DNA of 64,000 bases from Lithodes maja (taxonomy: Eukaryota > Arthropoda > Malacostraca > Decapoda > Lithodidae), in the NCBI GenBank assembly GCA_037953745.1, contig JBAKBP010001574.1, positions 143,790 to 207,789 of the forward strand, written 5' to 3'. Shown piece after piece: positions 31,703 to 43,373 of the stretch; within the stretch, counting starts at the first letter, position 1; each line of letters begins with the position of its first letter. A model generated the notes under the pieces. It saw nothing but the letters and a program-made list of their open reading frames with translations. It made no database searches and was not told the DNA's origin. The position numbers and the translations under genes were made by a program.

Positions 31703-32194
31703 TCTGTATCGGGGCACAGTACGCCCCTGCATTGTTCTCTGTATCGGGGCACAGTACGCCCCTGCATTGTTCTCTGTATCGGGGCACAGTACGCCCCTGC
31801 ATTGTTCTCTGTATCGGGGCACAGTACGCCCCTGCATTGTTCTCTGTATCGGGGCACAGTACGCCCCTGCATTGTTCTCTGTATCGGGGCACAGTACGCC
31901 CCTGCATTGTTCTCTGTATCGGGGCACAGTACGCCCCTGCATTGTTCTCTGTATCGGGGCACAGTACGCCCCTGCATTGTTCTCTGTATCGGGGCACAGT
32001 ACGCCCCTGCATTGTTCTCTGTATCGGGGCACAGTACGCCCCTGCATTGTTCTCTGTATCGGGGCACAGTACGCCCCTGCATTGTTCTCTGTATCGGGGC
32101 ACAGTACGCCCCTGCATTGTTCTCTGTATCGGGGCACAGTACGCCCCTGCATTGTTCTCTGTATCGGGGCACAGTACGCCCCTGCATTGAGTAC
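31703..32194. repeat. 35-bp satellite, 14 near-identical units
   Basis: GTATCGGGGCACAGTACGCC starts every 35 bp from 31706 to 32161. Units appear identical in all full copies. Each contains GGGGC and GCCCC arms around ACAGTAC, a potential small hairpin. A 35-bp period is not a multiple of three, so all three frames on each strand cycle into a 105-bp pattern free of stops, which produces large false ORFs on both strands. Confidence 0.97.
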
Positions 32195-32292
32195 CGTAAA
32201 CTCACGCAAGTTCGAACATTGTCGGACAAAATGGATAATTTGTTATTAGAACAATTATTACAGACCATGATTATATAACACAGGAACTAAAG

Positions 32293-33910
32293 CTAAAATG
32301 TGTCTATTAATATATATATACTGTATATATATTTTTGTCCATGTGGATGAAGGAGACAAAAGGCAAAACTGTCTGTGACAAGTGCCTCCCCCAGAGTTGA
32401 AAGAGTGGCAGGGCCAAAATCAAGGAATGTTCGGGCCAGAATGTCTGGACACAGAGTTTGAAGCAATGAATTTAAGTCAAAGGACGAGGGAAAGATGGAT
32501 TCAGGGAGAGAGTTCCAGAGATCAGCTGTTGAATAGAAGAAAGATTGGGAGTATCGTTTCACTCGTGAGTTGGAGAATTGCACATAGTAGGGGTGGGATT
32601 GTGTTGCAAGACGGGTACTACGTACCCAACGTAGAGAGGTCATACACTGAGAGAGCTCTGAGGAACATTGATTATTGTAGTAGCGATAGAATAGTGATTG
32701 AGGTGCAACATTGCGGCGAAGAGAGAGAGATTGCAGAGAGTTGGTGAGTGGACGGGAGTTAATGATACAAAAAGCTTTCCTTTCTACTTTGTCTAGGGGT
32801 GCGGTGTGAGAATATTCTCCCCACACATGTGAACAATACTCAATACAAGGATGCACAGTGGCCCTGTACAGAGCAAGAAGCTGTGCAGGGATAAAGAACC
32901 CCTTGAGGAGGTTGAGCACCCCCAGCTTCTGGGAGGCTGCCTTAGCAAGACTGGTAATATGGTTCTTCTAAGAGAGAGCAGAAGAGACACCGAGAATACT
33001 GAGAAAAGATGAAAACATTATTTTTGTATTGTTGAAGAATAAGGGATAGTCCTCTGGGAGTCAACGGCGGGTAGTAAGATGGAGAAATTGGGTCTTGGAA
33101 GCATTAAAGGCAACAAGGTTTTCTCTGCCCCAATTGGAAATAGTAGTTAGATCAGAAGAAAAGTGTTGCATGGCTACATTACGTTTGTTTTTGAGGGTTT
33201 GCTGGCTGGGGTGTTCTGGAAAACTAATTGAGTAGTGTAAGGTAGAGTCATATGCATATGAATGGATGGGACTGGAGGTAAAGTTGAGAAGATCATTTAT
33301 GAAAATTAAAAGGAGAATGGGAGATAGGACTGAACCCTGAGGAAGACCGGAGTTGATAGGATGAGGAAGTGAGCGTTGGCTGTCCACAACCGCAGTTATG
33401 AAACGGATAGAAAGGAAATTAGAGACAAAGGTACAGATGGAGGGATAGAAACTGAAGGAGGGTAATTTAGAAATTAATTATTTGTGCTAGACTCTATCGA
33501 AGACCTTCAATATGACTAGCGCAATAGAAAAGGTCTCATCGAAGTCCCGAAAGGAGGATGACCAAGAGTTAGTAAGAAATAAAAGAAGATCACCAGTAGA
33601 GCGACCCTTAAGGAAGCCACACTGGCGATCTGAGAGTATATCATGAAAAGAGAAATGCTTAAGATATTTGGAAGTAAAAATTATATTCTGTTCTATATAC
33701 TCAGGCCCAATCCCCACTTTTCCTATTTTGTTTTGTGTTTAATTTAAAAAATTTAGAGATACAAGAGATGAGAGAAATTGGACGATAAATGGAGGGTTGA
33801 GAGCGGTCACCCTTCTTTGGGACAGGTTGAATGAGAGCAAGCTTCCAGCATGAAGGGAAGACGTTAGAGGAGAGACAGAGACGAAAGAGTTTGACTTATC
33901 GCTCTGTTTT
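32293..33910 (-). mobile_element. Jockey-like LINE, RT and C-terminal part (5'-truncated)
   Basis: Minus strand. RT is entered at about 33905 (PVPKKGDRSQPSIYRP in a broken frame). FSFHDILSDRQCGFLKGRSTGDL follows near 33660-33600, with the motif-A region now VILKVFDRV. NSGLPQGSVLSPILLLIFIND comes at about 33350-33290. The catalytic YADD reads YAYDS near 33250, so it is dead. The C-terminal part (32919-32293) is long and open: ALYRATVHPCIEYCSHVWG, LSLRRNVAPQSLFYRYYN, FFYSTADLWNSLPESIFP. The 3' end is near 32300, in TA-rich sequence. A fragment GATTGGGCCTGAGTATATAG, known as a LINE terminal word elsewhere in the window, sits at 33696-33715 inside the RT. Confidence 0.85.
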
Positions 33911-34984
33911 AACCAGTGATGCAATGTATTATGCATCCAAAGATAGAACAAGACCCTTACTATTATAAAACTGGTAGACAAATTCCATAAGATCAAATTA
34001 TCACATAGAAAAATCGATATAAATGAACTATTTAATTGATTTTCCAAGTTTACACCATCATAATTTAGTTATAAACTGAGCAACAATTATTTTTATATGT
34101 ATATGAAATTAGAAGCATTTGTCATTCTTATTACAAATGTGTCATCAGATTATATTTATCATCAATAGTAGTTTGCATATGAATAGAATAATAATCGCTC
34201 CTTGGTGAAACAAATTATCCATAAGCGAACAAACTATTCACTCAACAGCGATTTTCATAAAAAACAATTGCTTTTCGTACAGTCTATTATATCTCAATAG
34301 AAAGAGGAAAGGTTGATTTACAATATTCTCATAGAAAACCCACAAAACAAATACATTTTGATTGATAACAGTGATGTGAATTGATTTTTTTGTTTATGTT
34401 ATTCCAGCATCCCTTCACTTCACACTATCATGAATAATAATCTTTCAGTGAAGAAATAGTTTTTATATGTGAGATGACTAGTATTGTTCACATACTTTCC
34501 AAAAATGCAATCAGAATTTGTGTCTCGTCTATATTTGTATTGATATTAATATAATAGCAAAATTGTATCTGCTCCCGTTTCGGACCCATACAACGTTCAT
34601 AATTTGTTTATTATTTTGGTCTAAGATGGTTTAGAGGTATAAATTATACAGTAGTGATACTTATAGCTTGCGGTGTGATGAAAAGAATAAACAAAATCTG
34701 AGGTCCTTTGATTATATACGATTGCTTTCAAATCATCGATCGTTGGACCAAATACTTAAACTTTGTGACGGTCTATGTTGAAAACAGTTATACCATACAC
34801 TGATAGTACCTTATACTACAATAATATAGTAAAACAAGTATTCCAAGATATAAAACCCTATCATATAGTAATATAGACACACTAACCCATAGTCCGGGCG
34901 GAAAATTTGCCATGTTGAAATGCCTTGCATAGTGTGCTCCTACTCTCACTGCAGGAGAAATATTGATGATTCTTGCTCTTGAAT
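33911..34984. other. AT-rich segment between Jockey-like pieces
   Basis: No gene. CTTTCCAAAAATGC near 34495-34508 and ATCATCAATA near 34160 recur near 50315-50350 in the insertion inside LINE-B copy 2. This hints at an AT-rich dispersed repeat, but the evidence is thin. Confidence 0.3.
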
Positions 34985-35330
34985 TGTTTAAGAATAAGGG
35001 ATAGTCCTTTGCGAGTTCCGGACGGGTAGGTAGATGGATAAATTGGGTTTTGGAAGCATTAAAGGCAATAAGGTTTTCTCTGCCCCAAATGGAAATAGTA
35101 GTTAGATCAGAAGATAAGTGTTCTATGGCTTCATTACATATGTTTTTGAGGGATTGCTGGCTGGGGCGTTCTGGATAACTAATTAAGTAGTGTAAGGTAC
35201 AGTCGTCTGCATATGAATGGACAGGACTGGAGGTAAAATTGAGAAGATCATTTATGAAAATTAGAAAGAGAATAGGAGATAGGACAATCCCTGAGGAACA
35301 CCAGAGTTAATAGGATGAGGAAGTGAGCGA
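34985..35330 (-). mobile_element. Jockey-like LINE RT fragment (second copy)
   Basis: Closely parallels 33380-33010: HPINSGVPQG, HSYADDCTLHY (YADD retained), LTTISIWGRENLIAFNASKTQF. It follows 35331-35889 directly on the minus strand, although the RT N-terminal half is missing. This therefore looks like one LINE copy with an internal deletion of roughly 1 kb. Confidence 0.8.
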
Positions 35331-35889
35331 TGGCCGCTGGTTAGATGCCATAAAGCTGGGACAGAGCTAGAGGTGGACAATTCAGAGAATTTGTTATTGA
35401 TAAAAGACATTTTGGCGAATCAAAAAACAGATTTGGCTTGAATCCAGGCAGAAGCATAGACAGTACAAGAATCTTGAATTTGAAGGCATTAATACCGTTT
35501 GAATGCTTCCTCCTTATTGCGGACAGCAGTGAAAAAAGTCTGAGTAAACCAAGATTTGTTTCGCATTAGACTGCGAGAGATGATTATCTCGGTAATGCAT
35601 TCAGCACACTCCGAAGGTCCCCGGCCATGGAAACAAAAATCATTCCACGGGTAATCAAAGAACTACTTCTAAAGAGCCTTCCAGTTGGCAGTGCCAAAGT
35701 GCCACAAGTACCACCAGCTGGGATGATCAGATAGCCATACTAAAGGTTATGATTGAAGGAGCTCAACAGGGAGAAAAGATATCCAGTATAAGCAAAAGGA
35801 TTAGAGATTAGAAATAAGTCAACGATGTTGGGTCGATTACCAAGGCAGTCAGGGATACGAATAGGGTGGTGAAAAACTGTCCCAGGTCA
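35331..35889 (-). mobile_element. Jockey-like LINE, end of endonuclease and linker
   Basis: Frame-damaged minus-strand coding. It shows RIPDCLGNRPNIVDLFLISNP near 35855-35795 and LLSSFNHNL, which stands where the SDHN motif belongs, then a tryptophan-poor remnant of the linker. It continues the endonuclease start at 38409-39016 across the TTAA element. Confidence 0.75.
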
Positions 35890-38408
35890 TTAACCTCTGA
35901 AGTGCTGACGTATTTGAGGTTTTTCGTCACTAAAATATTCATTGTACCATTAATAGCATTAATAATTATCCATATGCGCCTATTATGGGTTGATTATAAA
36001 GGTATTAACCTGAAACAACAATAAAACGAGTGAAAACAGCGTTTGGATGGTCAAAATCGGAGATATAGCCCGCGAGTTGTATAATGTATGGGTGAGGCAA
36101 GCTACCTTCCCGCCAATTTTCCCCAAGGCCACTGCGACACAGTCGATCGATACTCTCTCTCTCTCTCTTGCACTCGATGGCCATCAGTGATGACAACACC
36201 CTGCTTGCAACTCGCTAATGTTAGCACGAAAATATACCTCAGAATAAGGGAATAATAGGGAAAATAGGTGATAACTGAGGAATAGGAGGAAAGTGGGGAA
36301 GGAGGGGAGGTAGAGGACTGAGATTTTGCATGGCCCAGGGGCCAAAAAAAAAAAAAATAAATAAAAAATATTTTTTTTTTTTTTTTCGATGTAAAAAGTT
36401 GATTTTTAGTTTTACTTACTCAGGAGAGTCTTCCCGCAGCTCCCGGGTTAACCCATAAATGGCAACCGTGCTCATTAGAAGTTTTTCTGGTGCACTGCGA
36501 CTGTCCTCAATAGATCCAGAGCATACAAACACAACTTTAACCCTTAACCAACGGCGCACGACATCTGTCGAGTTAAATAAATTTGGACTATGTGGCGGTG
36601 CACGACAGCTGTCAAGTGCCATTTTCAGCACGTAATGTTGCTGAGAGAGAGTGCTGAGCGGTGGGACGAGCGTAGTAACCTTATGACCACTCCCCACGAC
36701 CACCGTGGATGTACTGAACTGTATACCACCTTCCACCCCCTTCTCTGACTCGCTACACAGGGAATTATGTACGGAAATTACCTTATTTTAGGTTTTTTGC
36801 ACTCGTGTTGCACGATCGTTGCAAGAGAACTAGTGGTCGTACAAGGATGGTTCGGGTGTCATTGCAAAGATCTGTTTACGCCCTTTCAGGGATAGATACT
36901 TGTTTTACGCTCTGGGTCTTGTTTATGCATGAAAATGAGCACGGAAACAACCCTATTTAGGGTAAAACCCCCCCACTGGGCGGCACAATGTAAAATACCC
37001 TGCCACCCGCTCTTTGTGTGTTAAAACACCCCAGTGGCACTCAAAACAAAGCAATTTGTGATTAGGTGAGATAATTCACCTCCATTACCTGTTACCACTC
37101 CTACATATATGTCCCCCCCCTTTTCTGCCCTCCTCAACTATCAGCTATTTTTCCTCTTATTCCCCCTTTAATCGGGTAATTTTTGGCCCGAATTCCCCTC
37201 ACGCAGTCTCTTTAAGGGGACCTACTGTTTTTTTATCCAACTTCTAGGTCTTACTTTCAATCTAAATGCAATTTGGCACAGGTGTATGTGACTATAAAAC
37301 TAGGTCAAGGATATTTTATTTTATATTTGTTTTACTTTTTTCTTTCAATTTAGGTAAAAAAAATGAAAACTATAGCACTACTAAAATGCATATAACTCCT
37401 ACAGAAATCCCTATAGCACCTGTTGTATGTGATCAAACAACTCACAAAAGGTGAGTCTAATTTCTGTAAATAACTTTTTTTATATATGTTGTGTATATTT
37501 TGGATTTAGGTGACTTTGAATTAAGGTGAAATTATTTTGTAGAATTTTACGACTTTGACAACATGCTGCAAACAAACAAAGTTGGCTAGAGTAAATCAGA
37601 TTTACAGATATTGTAGAGTTTCTTATGCACTTCACAAAGGTACATAAAACATTCCTGGAGGCCCAATAATAACAGACTTATTAGATCTCCAAGTTGGCAA
37701 ATTACTTTTTGAGAAAAACCTGTGAAAATCTAAAGTAATTAGGTGAATTTTAGTTTTCTTTTTAACAATATTTTACGCAGGAATACGTCAGGGTAAAAGA
37801 TAAAGTTTTTGGGAGGTTGTATAGTATTTTACGCTCTTTACATTTATATATGTTCGATCCTCGTACGACCAGTAGTTACTAGGCCTGTCACTTTCAAAGT
37901 TCGCTATATAAAGTTTTTAGAAATACAGGAAAAGTTTGAACATAAAAGAACAAACAAAATCCAATGGGTTTTCACTAATAACATTTCACTGGCTTATGAA
38001 GGGATGTTGAGTAAACACCTAATGGTATTTTCAGGATTTCGAGCTTTTCGAGAGGTCGGTCCCCTTAACACGGGCGAGGAAGCTAAAGATCCTTGCAACA
38101 GAGAGACTTCTAGAACAAGACATCAGTGTCGCTGTACAGCTCGGAGAGGGAGCATATACACCACCCCGGATCTCGTCTCATGATACAACCTTGCGGCAAT
38201 AATACGTCTTTTTCACCCCCCAAATGCTATTCCCACTTCTTTTATTGCTCTTAAATGTTAATATGTTCATAATAAAAGCAAAATAGGCGCATATGGATAA
38301 GTAATAATTATATATATGGTACTATGACGGTTTTCGTCAGAATAGAACCAAATACCTTCGCTTGGTGGGAGGGTTTGAACTACCATAGCTTCGCAGTTTA
38401 CGAGTTAA
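35890..38408. mobile_element. 2.5-kb TTAA-flanked element with long inverted termini
   Basis: TTAA bounds both ends (35890-35893, 38405-38408). The outer approximately 200 bp on each side are imperfect inverted repeats. Paired words are ATCCATATGCGCCTATT with AATAGGCGCATATGGAT, TTTTTCGTCA with TGACGGTTTTCGTCAG, and AACAATAAAACGAGTG with AGCAATAAAAGAAGTG in reverse complement. Collapsing the element to one TTAA restores the LINE frame around SILNDL. No transposase is readable; the 124-codon ORF at 37809-38183 has no known domain. The TTAA target suggests the piggyBac superfamily. Confidence 0.78.
36537..37024. mobile_element. TTAA-flanked MITE, copy B (nested)
   Basis: Same family as copies A and C, bounded by TTAA at 36537-36540 and 37021-37024, and lying inside the 2.5-kb TTAA element. 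Starts CCCTTAACCAACGGCG and ends CACCCGCTCTTTGTGTG. Confidence 0.85.
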
Positions 38409-39016
38409 GGATAGAGAAGATGTAGGGTTGTCTACCAGGTTGGTCTGAAATGAGAGGAGAGCCATTGGCGGTAGTGAACATTTAAATCTTCAAAAATGGA
38501 GAATTTTGAAAAAAATGTTGATGGGATGTTTTCCACTTTAAAATTCAGATAATCATAAACATTGGGGAAGTTGGTAGAGTTAGGGGAGAGATAGACAGAG
38601 CAGAAACAATTAGCTTTAGAGACATGCAAAAGTTTGAGACAGAGAGTCGATAATCCAGATGAGTCTAAGTTGGGAACTTGAGAGCAAGTAAGATTTTTGA
38701 GTGCATATACGCAAAATACACCTTTGGCTTGTAAACTAGGATAGATAAAGTAGAAGACAGAGAATGGATTGCTGGTAGTTGCTTCGGACACATGAGTCTC
38801 GGTGAGTAAACGAAGATCAGGTTTGTTGGAGGAGAGACAGTGTTCAACAGAGGGAAAATTAGAGGAACAGCTGCGAATATTACAAATATTGATAGTAAGA
38901 GTGAAAGGGTGTGGTCCGGAGCATTTTGAGGGTTCGATTGGGTAAGGACGGGTGAGTATGGGTGCATTTATGGTTATCCCCTCTGGTGACTCCAAGACTG
39001 GGTTATGAGATGTCAT
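38409..39016 (-). mobile_element. Jockey-like LINE, start of the endonuclease ORF
   Basis: Minus-strand ORF of 194 residues from ATG at 39016. LTINICNIRSCSSNFPSVEH is the endonuclease N-terminal motif (asparagine retained). LRLLTETHVSE supplies the metal-binding glutamate, and YLSPNSTNFPNVYDYL the central part. IFEDLNVHYRQW stands where GDFNAHH is normal, so it is decayed. The start lies just beyond the 3' tail of the LINE at 39041-40150. Confidence 0.8.
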
Positions 39017-39040
39017 TTTGATCCATTATGGGTGTATTGC

Positions 39041-40150
39041 AAAGATCTATCTATCTATCTATCTATATGCTCAGGCCCAATCCCCATTTTGGGGGTAGCC
39101 GACTCAAGACAGAGCAAGAACAAGGAAAACACAAAAACATCATAAAACAAAAAATAAACACAGATAAAAAACACAAACTCTCACACATCCAGGTCACCCA
39201 GGAGAAGACCCAGAGACCAGGGTTACCAAGGTCGCTCCAGCACTCCCCCGGCCCCTGACCACCCGGAGAGGTTCCGATCTCGGCAGGCAGACATGCAGCG
39301 GAGCCAAAGCCACAAGCCCTCCCACCACACTTCCAGGCACACCCTTCATATTAATCGTCTCCCCGGGCCAGGCGCCTGATGGACTATTATCTAGTCCAAC
39401 TTGCGCCCGACCCCTTACTCCAAATGACCACGTGTTCACTCAACTATTCACAAGCATTCTCCATTCACTCTTGTCCACCACCACTTCCCCTGCCTGATCT
39501 ATAGTCATTCCTCTATCATCCAAAGCCTTTCTTACACAGTCTCTCCATCTCAATGGGGGTCTTCCTGCCCTTCTATCTCCCCTTGTATCTGACTCACATA
39601 TTCTCTTTGTAAGCCTTTCATCTCCCATTCGTTCCACATGACCATACCAGCTCAGCACCCTTCTGTCCACTCTGGCTGACAAATGTTCCTGCAGCCCCAC
39701 TCTCCTACGTATCTCTTCATTCCTCAATCTGTCTCTACGAGTAACTCCACACATACTCCTCAAGCAGCTCATCTCCATCACATCCAGCCCTCTTTTCTCC
39801 TTTTTCTTCAGAGCCCATGTCTCAGCCCCATACATCACTGTTGGCACAACAATTCCTTGATACAGTGCACTTTTTACTTTCACTCCGAGATTTCTCGTCT
39901 TCCACATACTTCCCATTGCTCCGAAAACCTTCCTTCCTTCACACACTCTCTGTTTTACCTCCACTTCCATACCTCCACTCCTGCTTATTGTTCCTCCTAG
40001 ATATTTAAAACACTCTACTTGTTCCAATATTTCCCCATCCAGCCTCACATCTAGATTCACCCTATGCTCTCCCCTATTACACACCATTACTTTACTTTTA
40101 TTGACGTTCACCTTCAGTTTCCTCCTTCCACAAACCACACCAAACTCTTT
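39041..40150 (-). mobile_element. LINE 3' part: RT palm end, C-terminal domain, 3' UTR
   Basis: The minus-strand ORF 40249-39440 is intact to its stop. From about residue 40 it reads RKLKVNVNKSKVMVCN, CFKYLGGTIS, MYGAETWALKKKE, WYGHVERMGDERL and GRPPLRWRDCVRKALDD, a non-LTR retrotransposon C-terminus. The first 35 residues do not belong, so the LINE is truncated near 40150. The 3' UTR (39440-39041) ends CGGCTACCCCCAAAATGGGG and then a GATA tail. The family differs from LINE-B, although the domain plan is similar. Confidence 0.85.
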
Positions 40151-40482
40151 GACATGCAAAGATGCATGGTGTAATTGTTTAGTATATTGATAAGAAGAGG
40201 ACATTTTGTGAGAGCTAGCTGACTTACTCTCTGTGTAGGTGAAGCACAAACATAGTCAGCAAAGGAAGCCAAGCAAATGAGACAGAAATTCCAGTAACTC
40301 CTTATCATATGCCCATGAGGTCTTCTTTGGGTATTGCCCTGTTCGACTGGTGCCTATAATCAACCCCATTTAGACAATAACAATGTGTTTTGATTAACTC
40401 TATTAACACTCTATTACTCCTACATATTTGCTGCATTATTAAATATTCATTTTGAATAAGGTTATCATGTCTCCAATTAAGG

Positions 40483-40666
40483 TACCTCGATAATTATGTC
40501 ATGTATACAATCTTTATGACCCATATATCATTCCTATATATGTCATTACCTGGCATGTCTTAACATTGTTGGATAATGGGTAAATACTAATTTCCGATTG
40601 TAATGCCATATATAGGAATGATGTATGGATCATAAAGATTATATATATGACATAATTATCGAGGTA
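40483..40666. mobile_element. 184-bp hairpin MITE bounded by TA
   Basis: Arms of about 62 bp: TACCTCGATAATTATGTCAT at left and ATGACATAATTATCGAGGTA at right are perfect complements at the ends. Inner parts are near-perfect (CATATATCATTCCTATATATG with CATATATAGGAATG). Confidence 0.9.
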
Positions 40667-40905
40667 CAGTCTGGGACTAAAGTCGTGGTCTGGATCTTCA
40701 GCCAACCATTAGTGCCCTCTGACGGCGGTATTCAAAGCAATCCGATATATGATGTTTTTGGCTCTACATAGATGGCTCTGTTCGACATGTTCAGATATCG
40801 CCAAAAGTAAGCGAGAAACTTTCTGTTTCTTGGTGGATTACGACCATGGCAACAAAACACACATACCACACACACACACACACACACTACTTCATTATTT
40901 GAATG
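40667..40905 (+). repeat. Tc1/mariner-like inverted terminus, left
   Basis: Starts CAGTCTGGGACTAAAGTCGT after TA, like a Tc1/mariner end. Over about 240 bp it is the reverse complement of 43830-44060 (CTTCAGCCAACCATTAGTGC, AAGTAAGCGAGAAACTT). Confidence 0.78.
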
Positions 40906-42004
40906 TATGGATTATAAATGCTAAAAGGAAGCGAAATGCACTAAGTATCCATAACAAATGTAACAGGCACACATTTCAGAGTTAGAAGTGGTGTGAGACA
41001 TTTTCCTTTATATAGGTATATATTCCTATATACAGTAGTTTATACATGCGAATAATATAACCAATAATGGGTGTTTATAATATAGGTCGTTATATTTCGG
41101 TGTTGCTAGCGCCAACAATATGTATATATACTTGAGATTAGAATACTAACATTAGAACACAAATACTGTAACTGAATATGGTATGGTTCATAGTAATGAC
41201 ATAACGTGGTGTAACATAACTTGATAACTGTATTAAAACAATATTGCGATATATATAATTCCATCATTTCATACAGTGAATTGTGTTGGTGATCCCTCCA
41301 CCCATCGTTGGCCTGTATCACACCACCTTCCAACATCCCGACCACTTTTTTATTATTATTAAAACAAATATATCACTACAAATGTTAATGTTTCACAATT
41401 TCATACCTCCTTCAACAGAGTTAGATCGTAGTGTAATCAAGAAAATCCAAATGTTATTCCCATACTGTATATAAATTATATCATATCTTCATGGAGGAGA
41501 GTGAAATGTTATGAAACGCTCCGAAGCAAGGAGAACAAAACTATAGCTCGTTTAGTACTTTTGGGCGTAGGGAGATAACGTAAACAGCCAATGATTTATA
41601 GGTCAAACTAGGTCTTATTAAACCCTTTTCTTCCATGGATACTTTTTAATGATGTATAATAACAGGTAATAGCTAAAGTGCTAAAATATGGCATGAACTT
41701 GATTTAGGGATTACCAAAAAGTTTAAACAGTTTCCCAAACTGCAATAAGGTAGTTAAGCTATTTGTATGCGTAGAATATTAAACCTACGTGTGTCCATTG
41801 TATATATTATACAGCATACCTCTAATTGTTTTAGATGTTTGGTAATCATCAGGCCTCATCACTATTTGATAATATTGAATAACTGTTCATAGTAACTATT
41901 TTATACAAGGTTTCATAAGCCATCTCCTCCACATTATATCCAGTGCCCTCGAGAACTCTTTGACACAATTATTTGTGTTAAAAATAATGATAATAATAAT
42001 AATA
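40906..42004. other. Interior of the Tc1-like pair, no gene
   Basis: AT-rich sequence with no transposase or other ORF that could be supported. (AATA)n-like run near 41985-42003. Confidence 0.4.
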
Positions 42005-42011
42005 GTTCTTA

Positions 42012-42230
42012 AAGCTAGCGCATGCTAAGCCAAGTAAGGATAGCCCAATAAGGCCGATTAGACGTATTTCCATTGGGGTCCTGTACTACTACCCCATCCC
42101 CTTGCTCATGATGGACGGTAACGACTCGGTGCTTATGAAAAATATTTAATGCACCAAGCGTGGGCGCGATCCTGGGACCTTCTGGGTGGGAGTCCAAGAC
42201 CCTAGTCACTACACCAGCGAGCCCGTAAAC
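42012..42230 (-). mobile_element. tRNA-derived SINE
   Basis: On the minus strand the head reads GCTCGCTGGTGTAGTGACTA (A-box-like TGGTGTAGTGA), and about 40 bp later GGATCGCGCCC, a B-box-like word. The body follows to about 42012. Not a complete tRNA fold. Confidence 0.65.
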
Positions 42231-42599
42231 TAGGTGTTCTAGTTATGTCTTTGCTTAGCAAGTCAGGCATCCTTTCTTTACCAGTTAATAAATCTGAATG
42301 ATAGTAGGCTGTATTTTCTACCATGTTAAGATTATTGGCTTACAAAATAAATCCTATTTATAAATTACATTTTGGAACTTTCAGCTTATATGAAATCGAA
42401 AATATCTTTCCACTATACAGGGCAACTTTACCCAGTCCCTTACCCATTACAAAATGTGTCCCTATTCTTTTTATTCTGTTGTAACATGCTGCCTAATAAT
42501 GCACATCTTGATACACGAGAGGAATATTCTTTAAACTCAAGAGGAACAGACTATTTTTATTTGTTATTTGTTCACTCTCTTGGTAATTTAAGCTGCCCA

Positions 42600-42955
42600 T
42601 ATTGACCCGCCAAACCCTACAAGCCCCTCTCCCATTATCCCTCCCTCCCTTCACCTTCCACTATTTCCATCCTCCCTCCACTTCCCACTATCCCTCCCTC
42701 CCTTCACCTCCCACTACACCCTCCCTCCCTCCACTTCCCACTATCCCTCCCTCCCTTCACCTCCCACTACACCCTACCTCCCTCCACCTCCCACTTTCCC
42801 TCCCTCCCTTCACCTCCCACTACACCCTCCCTCCCTCCACTTCCCACTATCCCTCCCTCCCTTCACCTCCCTCCCGCTACACCCTCCCTCCCTCCACCTC
42901 CCACTTTCCTTCCCTCCCTTCACCTCCCACTACACCCTCCCTCCCTCCACTGTGC
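42600..42955. repeat. 53-bp pyrimidine-rich minisatellite
   Basis: CACTACACC recurs at 42712, 42765, 42818, 42875 and 42928 within CCTCCCTCCCTTCACCTCC context: 53-bp spacing, with one unit 4 bp longer. The plus strand is almost free of G, giving triplex potential. The ORF across it is low complexity. Confidence 0.92.
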
Positions 42956-43097
42956 GAGTAATACGAGTTTGAGGAGAGATACTCACAATGCAATGAATGT
43001 TTGAATGGACAATTATACTCACCTGATTGAACACGATATATTATTATTTACATGGACGCGACAAGTTTTGACTCTCACAACCGCTCTTCACAGCCCT

Positions 43098-43373
43098 TCA
43101 CAACTCAATAGATCTCCAAATAGAGTCGAAACTTGGCGTGTCCTTGTAAATAATAACTAGAATCAGTACATCAAAAGATGTTGAACTGTGAAATGGAATC
43201 TGGCAACAAGGGCAAGCGTGGGGACTTCCCCTGATATAAAAAAGCCATGTATGAGCGTAGTGTGGCCGAATCTCGGGCGAACCAAGGCAGTCCCCTAACC
43301 TTCTATTATGATGGAAACAATACTGCCAGGGAACTATGGTAGGTTTAGTAGAGTGTAGATTGTTATTTGGCAT
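43098..43373 (-). mobile_element. LINE C-terminal fragment (RNase H-type family)
   Basis: The minus-strand frame reads RPHYAHTWLFYIRGSPHACPCC, the short cysteine-bearing zinc-finger-like region that follows RNase H in I/Jockey-type LINEs. Too short to name the clade. Confidence 0.5.

Noticed and set aside
31240..32268. Large overlapping ORFs (up to about 340 codons) on both strands
   Set aside because: They are read-through of the 35-bp satellite, whose repeat is stop-free in all its cycling frames; repeated peptides are a by-product of the period.
40114..40249. N-terminal 35 residues of the ORF at 40249-39440 as part of the LINE protein
   Set aside because: They do not resemble the LINE palm region; LINE homology starts near RKLKVN, so they are upstream sequence read in frame.
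42602..42961. Serine/proline-rich ORF of 119 codons
   Set aside because: Pure translation of a pyrimidine-rich minisatellite.
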